Shown: positions 55,232 to 63,094, counted from the first letter of the stretch. The stretch: DNA of 64,000 bases from Microbacterium hydrocarbonoxydans (GCF_011752045.1 NZ_JAAKXW010000001.1:310001-374000), one strand, 5' to 3'. The notes: generated by a model from the sequence alone, not told the origin. Program-made: numbers and translations.

Positions 55232-56470
55232 ATGGACGCACCCGGCAACATCTCCTGGGTCATCACGGCGACGGCCCTCGTGCTGCTGATGACGCCCGGA
55301 GTCGCCTTCTTCTACGGCGGTCTGGTCAAGGCGAAGAGCGTCGTCAGCATGATGATGATGAGCTTCGGCTCGATCGGACTCGTCGCCGTGCTGTGGGTGC
55401 TCTTCGGCTTCTCCATGAGCGCCGTCGAGAGCCCGACCCAGTTCGCGGGCAATCCCTTCGCCGACTTCGGCCTCAGCGCTCTGGCGAGCGGTGAGGGCTC
55501 GAACGTCGCCCTGCTCGGCGTCGCCTACGGCGCGACCTTCGCGATCATCACCGTCGCCCTGATCTCCGGCGCGATCGCGGACCGCGCGAAGTTCGGCTCC
55601 TGGCTGATCTTCGCCGGCGTGTTCGCGACGGTCGGCTACTTCCCGGTCGCGGCCTGGGTGTGGGGCGGCGGCTGGATCATGAACCTCGGCACGGCGCTCT
55701 TCGGCGAGGACAGCGGGATCTCCGTGATCGACTACGCGGGCGGCACCGCGGTGCACATCAACGCCGGTGCGGCGGCGCTCGCCCTCGCGCTCGTCCTCGG
55801 AAAGCGGATCGGCTTCCAGAAGGGCATCCTCAAGCCGCACAACGTGCCGCTCACGCTGCTCGGCGCCGCTCTGCTGTGGTTCGGCTGGTTCGGATTCAAC
55901 GCGGGCGCCGAGTGGCTCGCGGAGGACATGGGCAAGGTCGGCCTGATCGGCATCAACACCCTGGGCGCGACCGCCGCCGCCATCCTCGGCTGGATCCTCG
56001 TCGAGCGCATCAAGGAGGGCAAGGCGACTTCGGTCGGCGCGGCCTCCGGTGCCGTCGCCGGTCTCGTCGCGATCACCCCTGCCTGTGCGAACCTGACCCC
56101 GGGCTGGGCCCTGCTGCTCGGCGCCCTCGCCGGCGTCCTGTGCGCCCTCGCGATCGAGCTGAAGTTCCGCCTCGGCTTCGATGACTCGCTCGACGTCGTC
56201 GGCATCCACCTCGTCGGCGGCCTCTTCGGAACGCTCTACCTGGGCTTCTTCGCCACCGGCACCGGGCTGTTCGTGGGCGGCGACCTCCGCCAGCTGGCGG
56301 TGCAGGCGATCGCCGCGATCGGCGTGCTGATCTACTCGTTCATCGTCGCGTACGTCATCGGCTTCGCGATCCAGAAGACCGTCGGCTTCCGGATCACGAA
56401 CGAGGACGAGATCGCCGGTGTCGACCTGGTCGTGCACGGCGAGGAGGGCTACGCGCTCGCAGATGCGTGA
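55232..56470 (+). CDS. amt: Ammonium transporter
   Basis: 412-residue Amt/MEP/Rh channel with 11 predicted transmembrane helices. The signature DYAGGTAVHINAGAAALALAL carries the first of the twin histidines; the second is in VVGIHLVGGLFGTL. There is no cleavable signal peptide, as expected for actinobacterial Amt. GAGGT lies 8 nt before the ATG. GlnR-like boxes upstream suggest induction in nitrogen limitation. No glnK follows; the next gene is a PemK-like protein, so PII partner genes are elsewhere or absent. Confidence 0.97.
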   Translation: MDAPGNISWVITATALVLLMTPGVAFFYGGLVKAKSVVSMMMMSFGSIGLVAVLWVLFGFSMSAVESPTQFAGNPFADFGLSALASGEGSNVALLGVAYGATFAIITVALISGAIADRAKFGSWLIFAGVFATVGYFPVAAWVWGGGWIMNLGTALFGEDSGISVIDYAGGTAVHINAGAAALALALVLGKRIGFQKGILKPHNVPLTLLGAALLWFGWFGFNAGAEWLAEDMGKVGLIGINTLGATAAAILGWILVERIKEGKATSVGAASGAVAGLVAITPACANLTPGWALLLGALAGVLCALAIELKFRLGFDDSLDVVGIHLVGGLFGTLYLGFFATGTGLFVGGDLRQLAVQAIAAIGVLIYSFIVAYVIGFAIQKTVGFRITNEDEIAGVDLVVHGEEGYALADA

Positions 56471-56478
56471 ACTCCCGT

Positions 56479-56484
56479 TAGGGT
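56479..56484 (+). promoter_or_regulatory. -10 (TAGGGT) of the leaderless PemK-like gene
   Basis: TAGGGT begins exactly 12 nt before the GTG at 56491, so this gene has its own promoter in the 20-bp gap after amt. Confidence 0.6.
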
Positions 56485-56490
56485 GACCGT

Positions 56491-57087
56491 GTGAGCAACA
56501 CCAACGGCATCCTGGCAGCACTCGCGGAGATCCTTCTCAAGGTATTGGGATCCGGCAGGGCGCCTCGGACGGCGGATCGTCCGAGGCGCCCTGACGCGCG
56601 TCTGCGTACCACCGCAGGCGGGTCGACGGTCGGCGGGGCGACCGACGTCCTTCTCGAGCCGGGGCGCGCCGGCGGCTCCGAGACGATCCGCATCGATCCC
56701 GACCGCATCCCCGGGCTGCGCATCGCGTACGCGCCCGATCGCGACGGAGCCCCGGACGCCGGCGAGGTCATCTGGACCTGGGTGCCCTACGAGGAGAATG
56801 ACGGCCGCGGAAAGGACCGGCCGGTTCTCGTGATCGGGCGCGAGTCGGCCGACAGGGTCTACGCCGTGCGGATGACGAGCAAGGCCCACGACCGTGACCG
56901 CGACTACCTCCCGATCGGCTCCGGCGGGTGGGATTCGCAGGGCCGGGAGTCCTGGGTCGACATCGAGCAGCTCTACAGCGTGCACGAGAGCGGTCTGCGC
57001 CGCGAGGCGGCGGTGCTGGACCGTCAGCGGTTCGGCAGGGTGGCGGAGGCCCTCACGCGCCGATACGGGTGGATCGCGGCGAGCTGA
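56491..57087 (+). CDS. PemK/MazF-like family protein
   Basis: 198 residues. The C-terminal 110 residues resemble PemK/MazF endoribonuclease toxins: PDAGEVIWTWVPYEENDG, RPVLVIGRESADRVYAVRMT and the end of the barrel around WVDIEQLYSV. The N-terminal 80 residues are polar linker plus a short helix, unusual for a toxin of about 110 residues. No antitoxin-size gene is adjacent, so a classical toxin-antitoxin role is doubtful. The 3' end overlaps the convergent DUF1611 gene by 35 bp. Confidence 0.72.
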   Translation: MSNTNGILAALAEILLKVLGSGRAPRTADRPRRPDARLRTTAGGSTVGGATDVLLEPGRAGGSETIRIDPDRIPGLRIAYAPDRDGAPDAGEVIWTWVPYEENDGRGKDRPVLVIGRESADRVYAVRMTSKAHDRDRDYLPIGSGGWDSQGRESWVDIEQLYSVHESGLRREAAVLDRQRFGRVAEALTRRYGWIAAS

Positions 57088-58213
57088 GCGCAGGAAGCGC
57101 CTGCAGCACCATCTCGACCAGTTCGTGCGCGGGCCGGGTGAGCGGATCGGTGGCCGGAATGCCGAGATCGAGTTCGATCTCGTCGATCGCCGCGTCCAGA
57201 GCGTCCGGCGTCAGGTTCTCATGGTTGACGGTGACGCCGATCACCCGGGTGTCGGCGAACGCCTCGATGAGCGCCACCTCGCTAGCCACCGTGGGCATGG
57301 CCACCATCGGGAAGTCACCGAGCATCCTCCGCCCGGGTGCGTGCTGCACGATGACCGCCTCCGGGCGGCTGCCGCGGAGGATGTGCGCGGAGGTGAGATA
57401 GGCGGGGTGGCTCAGCGCACCCTGTCCCTCGACCACGATCACGTCCGGGTCCTCACCCTCGAAGGCCGCGACGACCTGGTCCTCGACCTCGCCGGAGCAG
57501 AACTGGGGGACGAGGGCGTCCAGGGCCACGCCGTAGCGGCCGCCCTGCATGATCGTCGTCTGCCCGGTGCCGACGAGCACGGCGCGGATGCCGGAGTCGT
57601 TGAGGGCCTGCACGAGGAGCGTCGCCGTGGTCCGCTTGCCGATCGCGCCATCGGTGCCGAGGATGGCGATCCGCGGGCAGGTCACGTCGAAGATGCGCCC
57701 GGAGAAGAGGTGCAGGTCCCTCTTCTCCTTGGGGCGCCGAACGTCGGTGATGGTCACCCCCGCCGCAAGCGCGGCGGCGACGAACTCGGCGTCGTCGGAG
57801 AGGAACTCGTGGAGGCCGCTTATGATGTGCATGCCCCGGGAAATGCCGTCGAGCAGGACGACCCGCTGCGCGGCGGAGAGCAGTCCGTCGGCCGGCGCGA
57901 CGCCGCAGATCAGATAGTCGGGGACGCCGCCGGCGTGAACGATGGACTGCGCGAGGTTCGCGAGGATCGGGATGCCGTTGGGGCTCCCGTCCAGGTGGGT
58001 CCCTGCATCTCGGAACGCGCGAGTGCTGTCGATGACGCTGAGGATCTCGTACTTCTCGGAATGGCGTACCAGGCCGTTCGCCGTCTTGCCGTCCTGCTCG
58101 CCGAACCGGCCTTCGCAGTAGACGACGGCGGTCGAGCCCGCAGGAAGGGGCACGGGCCCGCTGCTGAGGAACGCAGACGGGGCGGCGGAGGCGTGGAGGG
58201 ACGGGGCGGGCAT
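57053..58213 (-). CDS. DUF1611 family protein (DgcN-like)
   Basis: 386-residue protein of the DUF1611 family. The N-terminal half has a Rossmann-like region; the C-terminal half a P-loop, ILGTDGAIGKRTTA, followed by VLVGTGQTTIMQGGRYGV and DVIVVEGQGALSHPAY. Some members (DgcN) work with dipeptide epimerases in D-amino acid metabolism, but no epimerase gene is adjacent here. ATG at 58213 has GAGGAG upstream. The 224-bp gap to the SPW gene, 58214-58437, holds this leader plus a GCCGGC inverted repeat near 58302-58318, with nothing else recognisable. Confidence 0.82.
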   Translation of the reverse strand: MPAPSLHASAAPSAFLSSGPVPLPAGSTAVVYCEGRFGEQDGKTANGLVRHSEKYEILSVIDSTRAFRDAGTHLDGSPNGIPILANLAQSIVHAGGVPDYLICGVAPADGLLSAAQRVVLLDGISRGMHIISGLHEFLSDDAEFVAAALAAGVTITDVRRPKEKRDLHLFSGRIFDVTCPRIAILGTDGAIGKRTTATLLVQALNDSGIRAVLVGTGQTTIMQGGRYGVALDALVPQFCSGEVEDQVVAAFEGEDPDVIVVEGQGALSHPAYLTSAHILRGSRPEAVIVQHAPGRRMLGDFPMVAMPTVASEVALIEAFADTRVIGVTVNHENLTPDALDAAIDEIELDLGIPATDPLTRPAHELVEMVLQALPALSSPRSTRIGA

Positions 58214-58437
58214 GACGGAACTCCTCAGATCACACAGAGGAGGCGACGGAGAACGAAATGACCGAGAGGCCCGTTGGTCGACGAGAAGTCTTCCCTGACG
58301 CCGGCGAGGTGCCGGCCCGCTCACCGTAGCAGTGCCAGCTGGGACCTGGCCGCGAGGCGATCGGGATCCAATCCGCACGGACGGATGCTCCGAACCCTCT
58401 GTGAGCCGCGGATCCGCGGCGGAGCGAAGGAGGAATC

Positions 58438-58824
58438 ATGCGTTTCATCCCCACCAAGGTCCACGGCATCCTGGACTACGTCGTCGGTCTGGCGCTGATC
58501 GCGGCCCCGTGGCTGTTCGGGTTCGCCGCGCTCGGCGGTCCGGCGGTCGTCATCCCGATCGTGCTCGGCGTCGGTCTCATCGTCTACAGCCTGTTCACGA
58601 AGTATGAATGGGGTCCGTTCGGGTTCATCCCGATGCCGGTCCACCTCGTGTTCGACGTGGCCGCCAGTCTCTTCCTGGCGCTGTCGCCGTGGCTGTTCGG
58701 GTTCGCCGACGAGGCGCTGAACGTCTGGCTCCCGCATGTCGTCGTCGGTGCCGCGGTCATCGTCGTCGTGCTGTTCTCTCAGCCGCAGCCGGCATCCACA
58801 CGGCACCGCGCCGCAACCGCCTGA
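58438..58824 (+). CDS. SPW repeat membrane protein
   Basis: 128-residue membrane protein with two copies of the SPW unit: GLALIAAPWLFGFAAL and ASLFLALSPWLFGFADE, each within a pair of helices, so four transmembrane segments. Function unknown; members are common in actinobacteria and proteobacteria. GAAGGAGG lies upstream of the ATG. A hairpin follows at 58838-58872. Confidence 0.87.
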   Translation: MRFIPTKVHGILDYVVGLALIAAPWLFGFAALGGPAVVIPIVLGVGLIVYSLFTKYEWGPFGFIPMPVHLVFDVAASLFLALSPWLFGFADEALNVWLPHVVVGAAVIVVVLFSQPQPASTRHRAATA

Positions 58825-58837
58825 CCGGTGAGGGCGC

Positions 58838-58872
58838 GCACCCGGGGCCGTGTCCCCTGCGGCTCCGGGTGC
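58838..58872. terminator. Bidirectional terminator hairpin after the SPW gene
   Basis: A 13-bp stem with one G-U wobble (58838-58850 with 58860-58872) and a 9-nt loop, ending at the last base before the convergent GIY-YIG-like gene. Confidence 0.7.
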
Positions 58873-59301
58873 TCACACGTCGTGACCCTGCCATGCAGCG
58901 CTCAGCCAGCGGGCGTGCAGCCGCCAGGGGTCGCCCTCCTCGCGCAGCACGGCGATGTGACCGGCGAGATCGCCGGTCAGCGTGAACCATTCGCCGCCTT
59001 CGCGGAGCGCCGCGAAGTCCCGATGGCGCTGCTGTTCCAGGCTGCGGCCGCCGCGCTCGAAGGCCAGCAGCTCGTCATGCCGGATGCTCGCCAGCCGCTG
59101 TCGCGGGCGCCTGCTGGTGCCGATCTTCACCCGGCGGTCGTAGCGGACGTAGTAGACGACCTCGACGACAGGCCGGGGCAGCTCCCAGTCCGGGGAGTCC
59201 GCGTGCGGCCATCCGCACCAGCCGCACACCCAGGCGGAGCCCTCGCGGACGCCGTCCACGTGGCCGCAGAGCCAGCAGGGGGAGGGGAGTGCGGGTGTCA
59301 C
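58873..59301 (-). CDS. GIY-YIG-like (T5orf172/MUG113-type) nuclease-fold protein with zinc ribbon
   Basis: 142 residues. The N-terminus has a small zinc ribbon, PCWLCGHVDG then WVCGWCGWPH (two CxxC). The rest has VVYYVRYDRRVKIGTSRRPRQRLASI, the beta-hairpin of the GIY-YIG superfamily as seen in T5orf172/MUG113 domains; the second Tyr is YYVRY and Arg follows in RRPRQRL. A C-terminal EQQRHRDFAALREGGEWF helix follows. DNA- or RNA-related nuclease activity is plausible but unproven. GTG at 59301 is chosen from the leaderless promoter; a longer start at 59379 would run through the previous terminator. Confidence 0.75.
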   Translation of the reverse strand: MTPALPSPCWLCGHVDGVREGSAWVCGWCGWPHADSPDWELPRPVVEVVYYVRYDRRVKIGTSRRPRQRLASIRHDELLAFERGGRSLEQQRHRDFAALREGGEWFTLTGDLAGHIAVLREEGDPWRLHARWLSAAWQGHDV

Positions 59302-59308
59302 GGGGGCG

Positions 59309-59314
59309 ACGCTA
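59309..59314 (-). promoter_or_regulatory. -10 (TAGCGT) of the leaderless GIY-YIG-like gene
   Basis: On the minus strand TAGCGT begins 13 nt before the GTG at 59301. Confidence 0.5.
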
Positions 59315-59350
59315 CTGCCGGCCGCCGACAGCAGCTCACCCTCAGGCGCA

Positions 59351-59382
59351 GCCGTGCCCCGATCGTCCGATCGGGGCACGGC
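59351..59382 (-). terminator. Perfect 14-bp hairpin after the secreted-protein gene
   Basis: GCCGTGCCCCGATC (59351-59364), loop GTCC, and exact complement 59369-59382, 10 nt after the stop of the minus-strand gene ending at 59393. Confidence 0.75.
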
Positions 59383-59392
59383 CGGTGTCGGG

Positions 59393-59785
59393 TCACCGGG
59401 TGACGGGACCGAACGTGTAGGTGGCGCAGAACCCCGTCGGCGTCGGCCCGCGCTTGATCACGACGCGCCACACCGAGCCCTTCCTCGCGTCGGCGCGGAG
59501 GACCTCGCCCGGACGGGGGATCGTGATCCGATCCCGGGTCGACCAGCCGCTGCTCGTCTTCGTCTGCAGCAGAGCGACATCGGTGGTGCGGAGATTCCTG
59601 ACGATCGCCTCGATCCCGTACGGAACCCGGTTCCAGTAGAAGAGCGACGGCGGCGTGACGCCGATCAGCGATGCGGCGCAGCCGGCGGTCGCGGCCTGCG
59701 CGGGCGGGGCTGCGGTCGTGGCGACGCCGAAGCTGCCGATCACGAGTCCGAGAACCGCGAGAGCGTGTACGAGCTTCTTCTTCAT
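59393..59785 (-). CDS. Small secreted protein of unknown family
   Basis: 130 residues, unrecognised. The start MKKKLVHALAVLGLVIGS, a hydrophobic core and AQAA form a Sec signal peptide cleaved at about residue 34. The mature 97 residues are beta-rich, with two cysteines (TAGCAASLIG near the start and GFCATYTFG near the end) placed to form one disulfide. GGGGGAA precedes the ATG. Its own terminator follows. No neighbour suggests a role. Confidence 0.8.
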   Translation of the reverse strand: MKKKLVHALAVLGLVIGSFGVATTAAPPAQAATAGCAASLIGVTPPSLFYWNRVPYGIEAIVRNLRTTDVALLQTKTSSGWSTRDRITIPRPGEVLRADARKGSVWRVVIKRGPTPTGFCATYTFGPVTR

Positions 59786-59883
59786 CTGTTCCCCCTCATG
59801 TGAGCGCGGTGTTCCGCTGCAGTGATACTCGGGCCGCACGGCGCGAGCGTGCAATGGGGAGGACTCCCCAGGGGGTACGAAGA

Positions 59884-59917
59884 AGCCCCGTCGACCGCGA
59901 TGAGCGATGACGGGGCT
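59884..59917 (-). terminator. Terminator of the minus-strand tRNA-Val gene
   Basis: AGCCCCGTC and GACGGGGCT (59884-59892, 59909-59917) pair across 16 nt; the minus-strand transcript continues TCTTC after the stem. Confidence 0.6.
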
Positions 59918-59924
59918 GATTCGG

Positions 59925-59997
59925 TGGGCGATACCGGACTCGAACCGATGACCTCTTCCGTGTGAAGGAAGCGCGCTACCAACTGCGCCAATCGCCC
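59925..59997 (-). tRNA. tRNA-Val (anticodon CAC)
   Basis: 73-nt cloverleaf on the minus strand. Acceptor GGGCGAT pairs with ATCGCCC; the D-arm is GCGC-type; the anticodon loop reads TTCACAC with anticodon CAC; T-arm with GGTTCGAGTCC. Discriminator A. CCA is not encoded (genome reads CCG). Decodes GUG. Confidence 0.95.
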
Positions 59998-60152
59998 ATA
60001 CCTTGCGGGTACGTCAACCGATACTACCCGACGCTCGGAGCCCTCGATGACCAGATCGCGAGACACGCGCGAGATTCGGCCCTGGTTTTGACAACCGCCG
60101 ATCGTCGGCTAATGTTTATCAAGTGCTCGGGGCGAACAGCCCGGAACACGAC

Positions 60153-60225
60153 GCGGATGTAGCGCAGTTGGTAGCGCACAACCTTGCCAAGGTTGGGGTC
60201 GCGAGTTCGAGTCTCGTCATCCGCT
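60153..60225 (+). tRNA. tRNA-Gly (anticodon GCC)
   Basis: 73 nt. Acceptor GCGGATG pairs with CATCCGC; anticodon loop CTTGCCAA holds GCC; T-loop TTCGAGT; discriminator T. First of three plus-strand tRNAs (Gly-Cys-Val) likely processed from one transcript. Confidence 0.95.
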
Positions 60226-60279
60226 CAAGTGCAGGGGCCTTCTTCGGAAGGCCTTACGCACGTGGGGTCAATCCACACG

Positions 60280-60349
60280 GTGGCGTGGCCGAGCGGCTAG
60301 GCACCGGCCTGCAAAGCCGTTTACACGGGTTCGAATCCCGTCGCCACCT
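60280..60349 (+). tRNA. tRNA-Cys (anticodon GCA)
   Basis: 70 nt. Acceptor GGTGGCG pairs with CGCCACC, discriminator T as expected for cysteine tRNA; anticodon loop CTGCAAA with GCA; T-arm CGGGTTCGAATCCCG. Confidence 0.95.
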
Positions 60350-60375
60350 CTCCGGTAAACTGAATAGCCCATTGG

Positions 60376-60447
60376 GCGCGATTGGCGCAGCGGTAGCGCG
60401 CTTCCCTGACACGGAAGAGGTCACTGGTTCGATCCCAGTATCGCGCA
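60376..60447 (+). tRNA. tRNA-Val (anticodon GAC)
   Basis: 72 nt. Acceptor GCGCGAT pairs with ATCGCGC; anticodon GAC; discriminator A. Its D- and anticodon arms are almost identical to the tRNA-Val(CAC) on the other strand, indicating a shared origin. Confidence 0.95.
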
Positions 60448-60453
60448 CAGACG

Positions 60454-60481
60454 AGAACCCCCGGCTTCGGCCGGGGGTTCT
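60454..60481 (+). terminator. Terminator of the tRNA cluster
   Basis: AGAACCCCCGGC, loop TTCG, GCCGGGGGTTCT: a perfect 12-bp stem with a TTCG tetraloop, 6 nt after tRNA-Val(GAC). Confidence 0.8.
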
Positions 60482-60504
60482 GTCGTCTCCGGGTGGAACG
60501 CGGG

Positions 60505-60510
60505 TAGCGT
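60505..60510 (+). promoter_or_regulatory. -10 (TAGCGT) of the leaderless coiled-coil gene
   Basis: TAGCGT begins 13 nt before the ATG at 60518. Confidence 0.5.
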
Positions 60511-60517
60511 GTCGCGC

Positions 60518-61369
60518 ATGGCTGCTCGCACTCTGACCGAGATCGCCGCCGAGCTGTACCTCGAACCGCCCGCGGCGTTCACCGCCGCCAGGGACGCGAT
60601 CGTCAGGAGCACGACGGACAAAGCGCTCGCGGCGCAGATCCGCAAGCTCAAGAAACCATCGGTCGCCGCGTGGGTCGTGAACGTCTTCGCGACGGAGCGT
60701 TCCGCACAGCTCGGTGAAGCGCTCCGCCTCGCCGAGGAACTGCACGAGGCGCAGGCCGACCTCGATGCCGCCACGTTGTCGGCGCTGGGAAGGGAGCGGC
60801 GCACGCTCACGAACCGTCTCGCCCAGAACGCCGCCGACCTCGCGGAATCGCGTGGCGAGAGGGTCACCCCGGCCACGCTGGAGGCCGTGCGGCAGACCCT
60901 CTCGGCGGCGTTCTTCGACGCCGGAGCGGCCGCGGCGGTCGCCTCGGGCCGTCTGGTACGGGAACTCGATCCCTCGGGGGACGTCGACGTCGCCGGAGCA
61001 GTGGCCGGCGGTGAGGCCGCGGCGCCGGAGATCGCCCGTCCCGCCGTCGACGAGGTGGGGGAGCGCCGGGAGAGGCGCAGGGCCGAGCGTGCCCTCCGCG
61101 AGGCGGAGAAGGACCTCGAACGCGCCGAGCGCGCGCGTACCGCGGCCGCCGACGCCCAGCGGGAGCACCGTGAGGCGCTCGAGCGCCTCACGGCACGGGA
61201 GGCCGAGCTGGAGGCCGAGCTGGCCCGTACGAGGAAGCACATCGTGGAGACGCGCTCGGCGCTCTCGGAGGCGGAGGAAGGCGCCGCGGCGGTCGCCGCG
61301 CGGGTCGACGAGGCCGAGGCGGCGACCACGGCCGCGCGTCGAGCGCTCGAGGAGGTCCTCGGCGGATAG
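60518..61369 (+). CDS. Coiled-coil protein of unknown function
   Basis: 283 residues, soluble. The N-terminal 170 residues are a conserved-looking helical domain beginning TLTEIAAELYLEPPAAFTAA and RKLKKPSVAAWVVNVFATER; from about 185 to 280 a long Arg/Glu/Ala coiled coil follows (EAEKDLERAERARTAAADAQ and onward). No catalytic motif is seen. Comparable proteins occur widely in actinobacteria without assigned function. ATG at 60518 fits a leaderless promoter. Confidence 0.78.
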   Translation: MAARTLTEIAAELYLEPPAAFTAARDAIVRSTTDKALAAQIRKLKKPSVAAWVVNVFATERSAQLGEALRLAEELHEAQADLDAATLSALGRERRTLTNRLAQNAADLAESRGERVTPATLEAVRQTLSAAFFDAGAAAAVASGRLVRELDPSGDVDVAGAVAGGEAAAPEIARPAVDEVGERRERRRAERALREAEKDLERAERARTAAADAQREHREALERLTAREAELEAELARTRKHIVETRSALSEAEEGAAAVAARVDEAEAATTAARRALEEVLGG

Positions 61370-61437
61370 CGGTGTCAACCCCCTCGCGAACTCCGACGCC
61401 CCGCGCGAAGACTGGGACTCCGACGAAGGAGGCGATC

Positions 61438-61638
61438 ATGTCCGACCCGCGAGCGATCCCCGACGAGGAGAGACCGTTCATTCCCGAGGAGCTGGTGCCG
61501 CGCCAGGAGAGCGAGGACCCGATGCGCGCCGACGGCTCGGAGGCGATCACGGATGCCGCATCCGCTGAATCCGGAGAATCTGCCGACGACACGTCAGACG
61601 AGGACGACGATTCGATCGATGTCGAGGACCTGCCGTGA
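61438..61638 (+). CDS. Small acidic protein
   Basis: 66 residues, strongly acidic and Ser-rich: RAIPDEERPFIPEELVPRQE followed by an Asp/Glu tail with no hydrophobic core, so probably disordered. AAGGAGG lies 6 nt before the ATG, the clearest ribosome-binding site in this stretch. It overlaps the next small gene by 4 bp (GTGA). No family recognised. Confidence 0.65.
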   Translation: MSDPRAIPDEERPFIPEELVPRQESEDPMRADGSEAITDAASAESGESADDTSDEDDDSIDVEDLP

Positions 61639-61883
61639 CGGGGCCGCACGCGTCGGAGGGTCGGCGCGCGCACGACGACGATGCGCTCCCCGCCGACGCG
61701 GACCGGAACGAGAACACGCCTGCCGGAGACGTCCCGGCCGGGGGAGCGGGAGCGGACTCCGGTGCCGTGGAATCCGTTCGCATCGACCCCGACGACGAGG
61801 CCGCCATCCCCGACCGCTCGCCGCACAACGACGAGCCCGGGGTGGGCACCCGGGATGGGCGCCGGCGCGACACCGGTGCGTGA
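61635..61883 (+). CDS. Small disordered acidic protein
   Basis: 82 residues, polar and Asp/Gly-rich, no recognised domain. GTG at 61635 overlaps the preceding stop, and the end overlaps the following membrane protein gene by up to 29 bp. Its reality rests on this tight coupling only; codon use is ordinary for the window. Confidence 0.4.
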   Translation: MTGPHASEGRRAHDDDALPADADRNENTPAGDVPAGGAGADSGAVESVRIDPDDEAAIPDRSPHNDEPGVGTRDGRRRDTGA

Positions 61884-62931
61884 GGCCGTCTCCGCGCGCC
61901 GGCTGATCCTCGCGGCGAAGGCCGCAGCCGCGGCATCCGTCGCCTGGTTCCTCGCACCGTACGTCCCGTTCGCCGACGCCGAGTACTCGTACTACGCGCC
62001 TCTCGGCGTGCTGGTGAGCATGTATCCGACCGTGGCGGGCTCCGCGCGCGCCGGGATGCAGTCGCTCGCGGGTCTCGGGATCGGGATCGTGCTCGGCCTC
62101 GGCGCACTCGGGCTGGTGTCCGTCGGCATGCCGGCGGTCCTGGCGGTCGCGATCGTGATCGGGTGCGGCCTGGTCGTCGGCGGAATCCGGATGCTCGGCG
62201 CGGGAGGCGAGTGGGTCGCGATCGCCGCACTGTTCGTGCTGCTGCTGGGCGGACCCCAAGCAGACGAGTTCTCCCTGTCCTACCTGCTGACGATGACGTT
62301 CGGGTTCGTGGTCGGAATCCTCACCAATCTGCTGATATTCCCGCCGCTCTATCTGAATCACGCCTCGGAGCGGCTCACGGCCCTGCGGGACGCGGTCTGC
62401 CGCGCGCTGCGCGGACTCGCCGATGCGATGGAGGAGATGAGGCCCGGCGACGCGCTCTCCCGGCTCCGGGCGAACCTCGCGGGCGAGCTCGACGCGGCCG
62501 TCGAGGAGGTGCGGATGGCAGAGGAGAGCACCCGTGCCAACCCGCGGAGTCACCGCCGCCGACGGGATCGCCGCCTCAACTCGACGCGGATGACGGCGCT
62601 CGAGCGCACGACCAGGGCGACCCTCGAGCTCGCGGACACGCTCGGTCGTGCCGCGGGCGACGGCGGCGTGGCCGACGAGGCGACACGACGGACCCTCGCG
62701 ACCGCGATCCGTGCGAGCGCCGACCTCGTCGAAGCGCCCGCGGGGGATGCCCGGGCGCCGCAGCGACTCGAGCGCGCCGCCGATGCGCTTGACACGGCGA
62801 TCGCCGAGCTCGGCAGGGAACCCGCCGGCGCGGGTGCCGTGGAGCACGCCAGGGCGGACGCGTTCGCCGCGGCGTCGTGGGTGCGCCGGATCGTCGACGC
62901 GTCTCGCGAGTTCGTCGGCGCCACGCGATGA
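61855..62931 (+). CDS. FUSC-like inner membrane protein (aromatic acid exporter type)
   Basis: 358 residues. The N-terminal half has about six transmembrane helices: LILAAKAAAAASVAWFLAPY, YAPLGVLVSMYPTVAGS, a Gly/Leu-rich pair, GEWVAIAALFVLLLGG and LLTMTFGFVVGILTNLLIF. The C-terminal half is a helical cytoplasmic domain with Arg/Glu-rich segments. Topology matches FUSC/ArAE-type proteins; substrate unknown. Start is ATG 61855, or GTG 61876 giving an 8-bp overlap with the previous gene; no good ribosome-binding site distinguishes them. Confidence 0.75.
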   Translation: MGAGATPVREAVSARRLILAAKAAAAASVAWFLAPYVPFADAEYSYYAPLGVLVSMYPTVAGSARAGMQSLAGLGIGIVLGLGALGLVSVGMPAVLAVAIVIGCGLVVGGIRMLGAGGEWVAIAALFVLLLGGPQADEFSLSYLLTMTFGFVVGILTNLLIFPPLYLNHASERLTALRDAVCRALRGLADAMEEMRPGDALSRLRANLAGELDAAVEEVRMAEESTRANPRSHRRRRDRRLNSTRMTALERTTRATLELADTLGRAAGDGGVADEATRRTLATAIRASADLVEAPAGDARAPQRLERAADALDTAIAELGREPAGAGAVEHARADAFAAASWVRRIVDASREFVGATR

Positions 62932-63061
62932 CCTCGCCCAGCACGGCCGTCACCTCGCGGGCTGCTCGGCACGGAGCCGCGATCATCATCTTCGCCCCGA
63001 CGGCGGCTGGAACGGCGGCGCTGAGCGCGTCCTGACGGTCAGCGGCACCCGGGCATGCGGG

Positions 63062-63067
63062 TAGCCT
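63062..63067 (+). promoter_or_regulatory. Candidate -10 (TAGCCT) of thrS
   Basis: TAGCCT gives a predicted start near 63074 and a leader of about 21 nt that includes GGAG before GTG 63095. An alternative hexamer TAGATT overlaps at 63067-63072. The gap 62932-63061 shows no T-box motif. Confidence 0.45.
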
Positions 63068-63094
63068 AGATTCCTGACCCAGATGGAGTGCTCA

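Noticed and set aside
56491..57087. A toxin-antitoxin module at the PemK-like gene
   Set aside because: Neighbours are amt and a DUF1611 gene; no small antitoxin frame with a ribosome-binding site is present.
58214..58437. Leader of the DUF1611 gene considered as a riboswitch
   Set aside because: There is a small GCCGGC inverted repeat but no conserved motif of a known class that I can recognise.
62932..63094. Possible T-box leader before thrS
   Set aside because: No T-box core or antiterminator pairing is visible; a simple promoter and short leader explain the gap.
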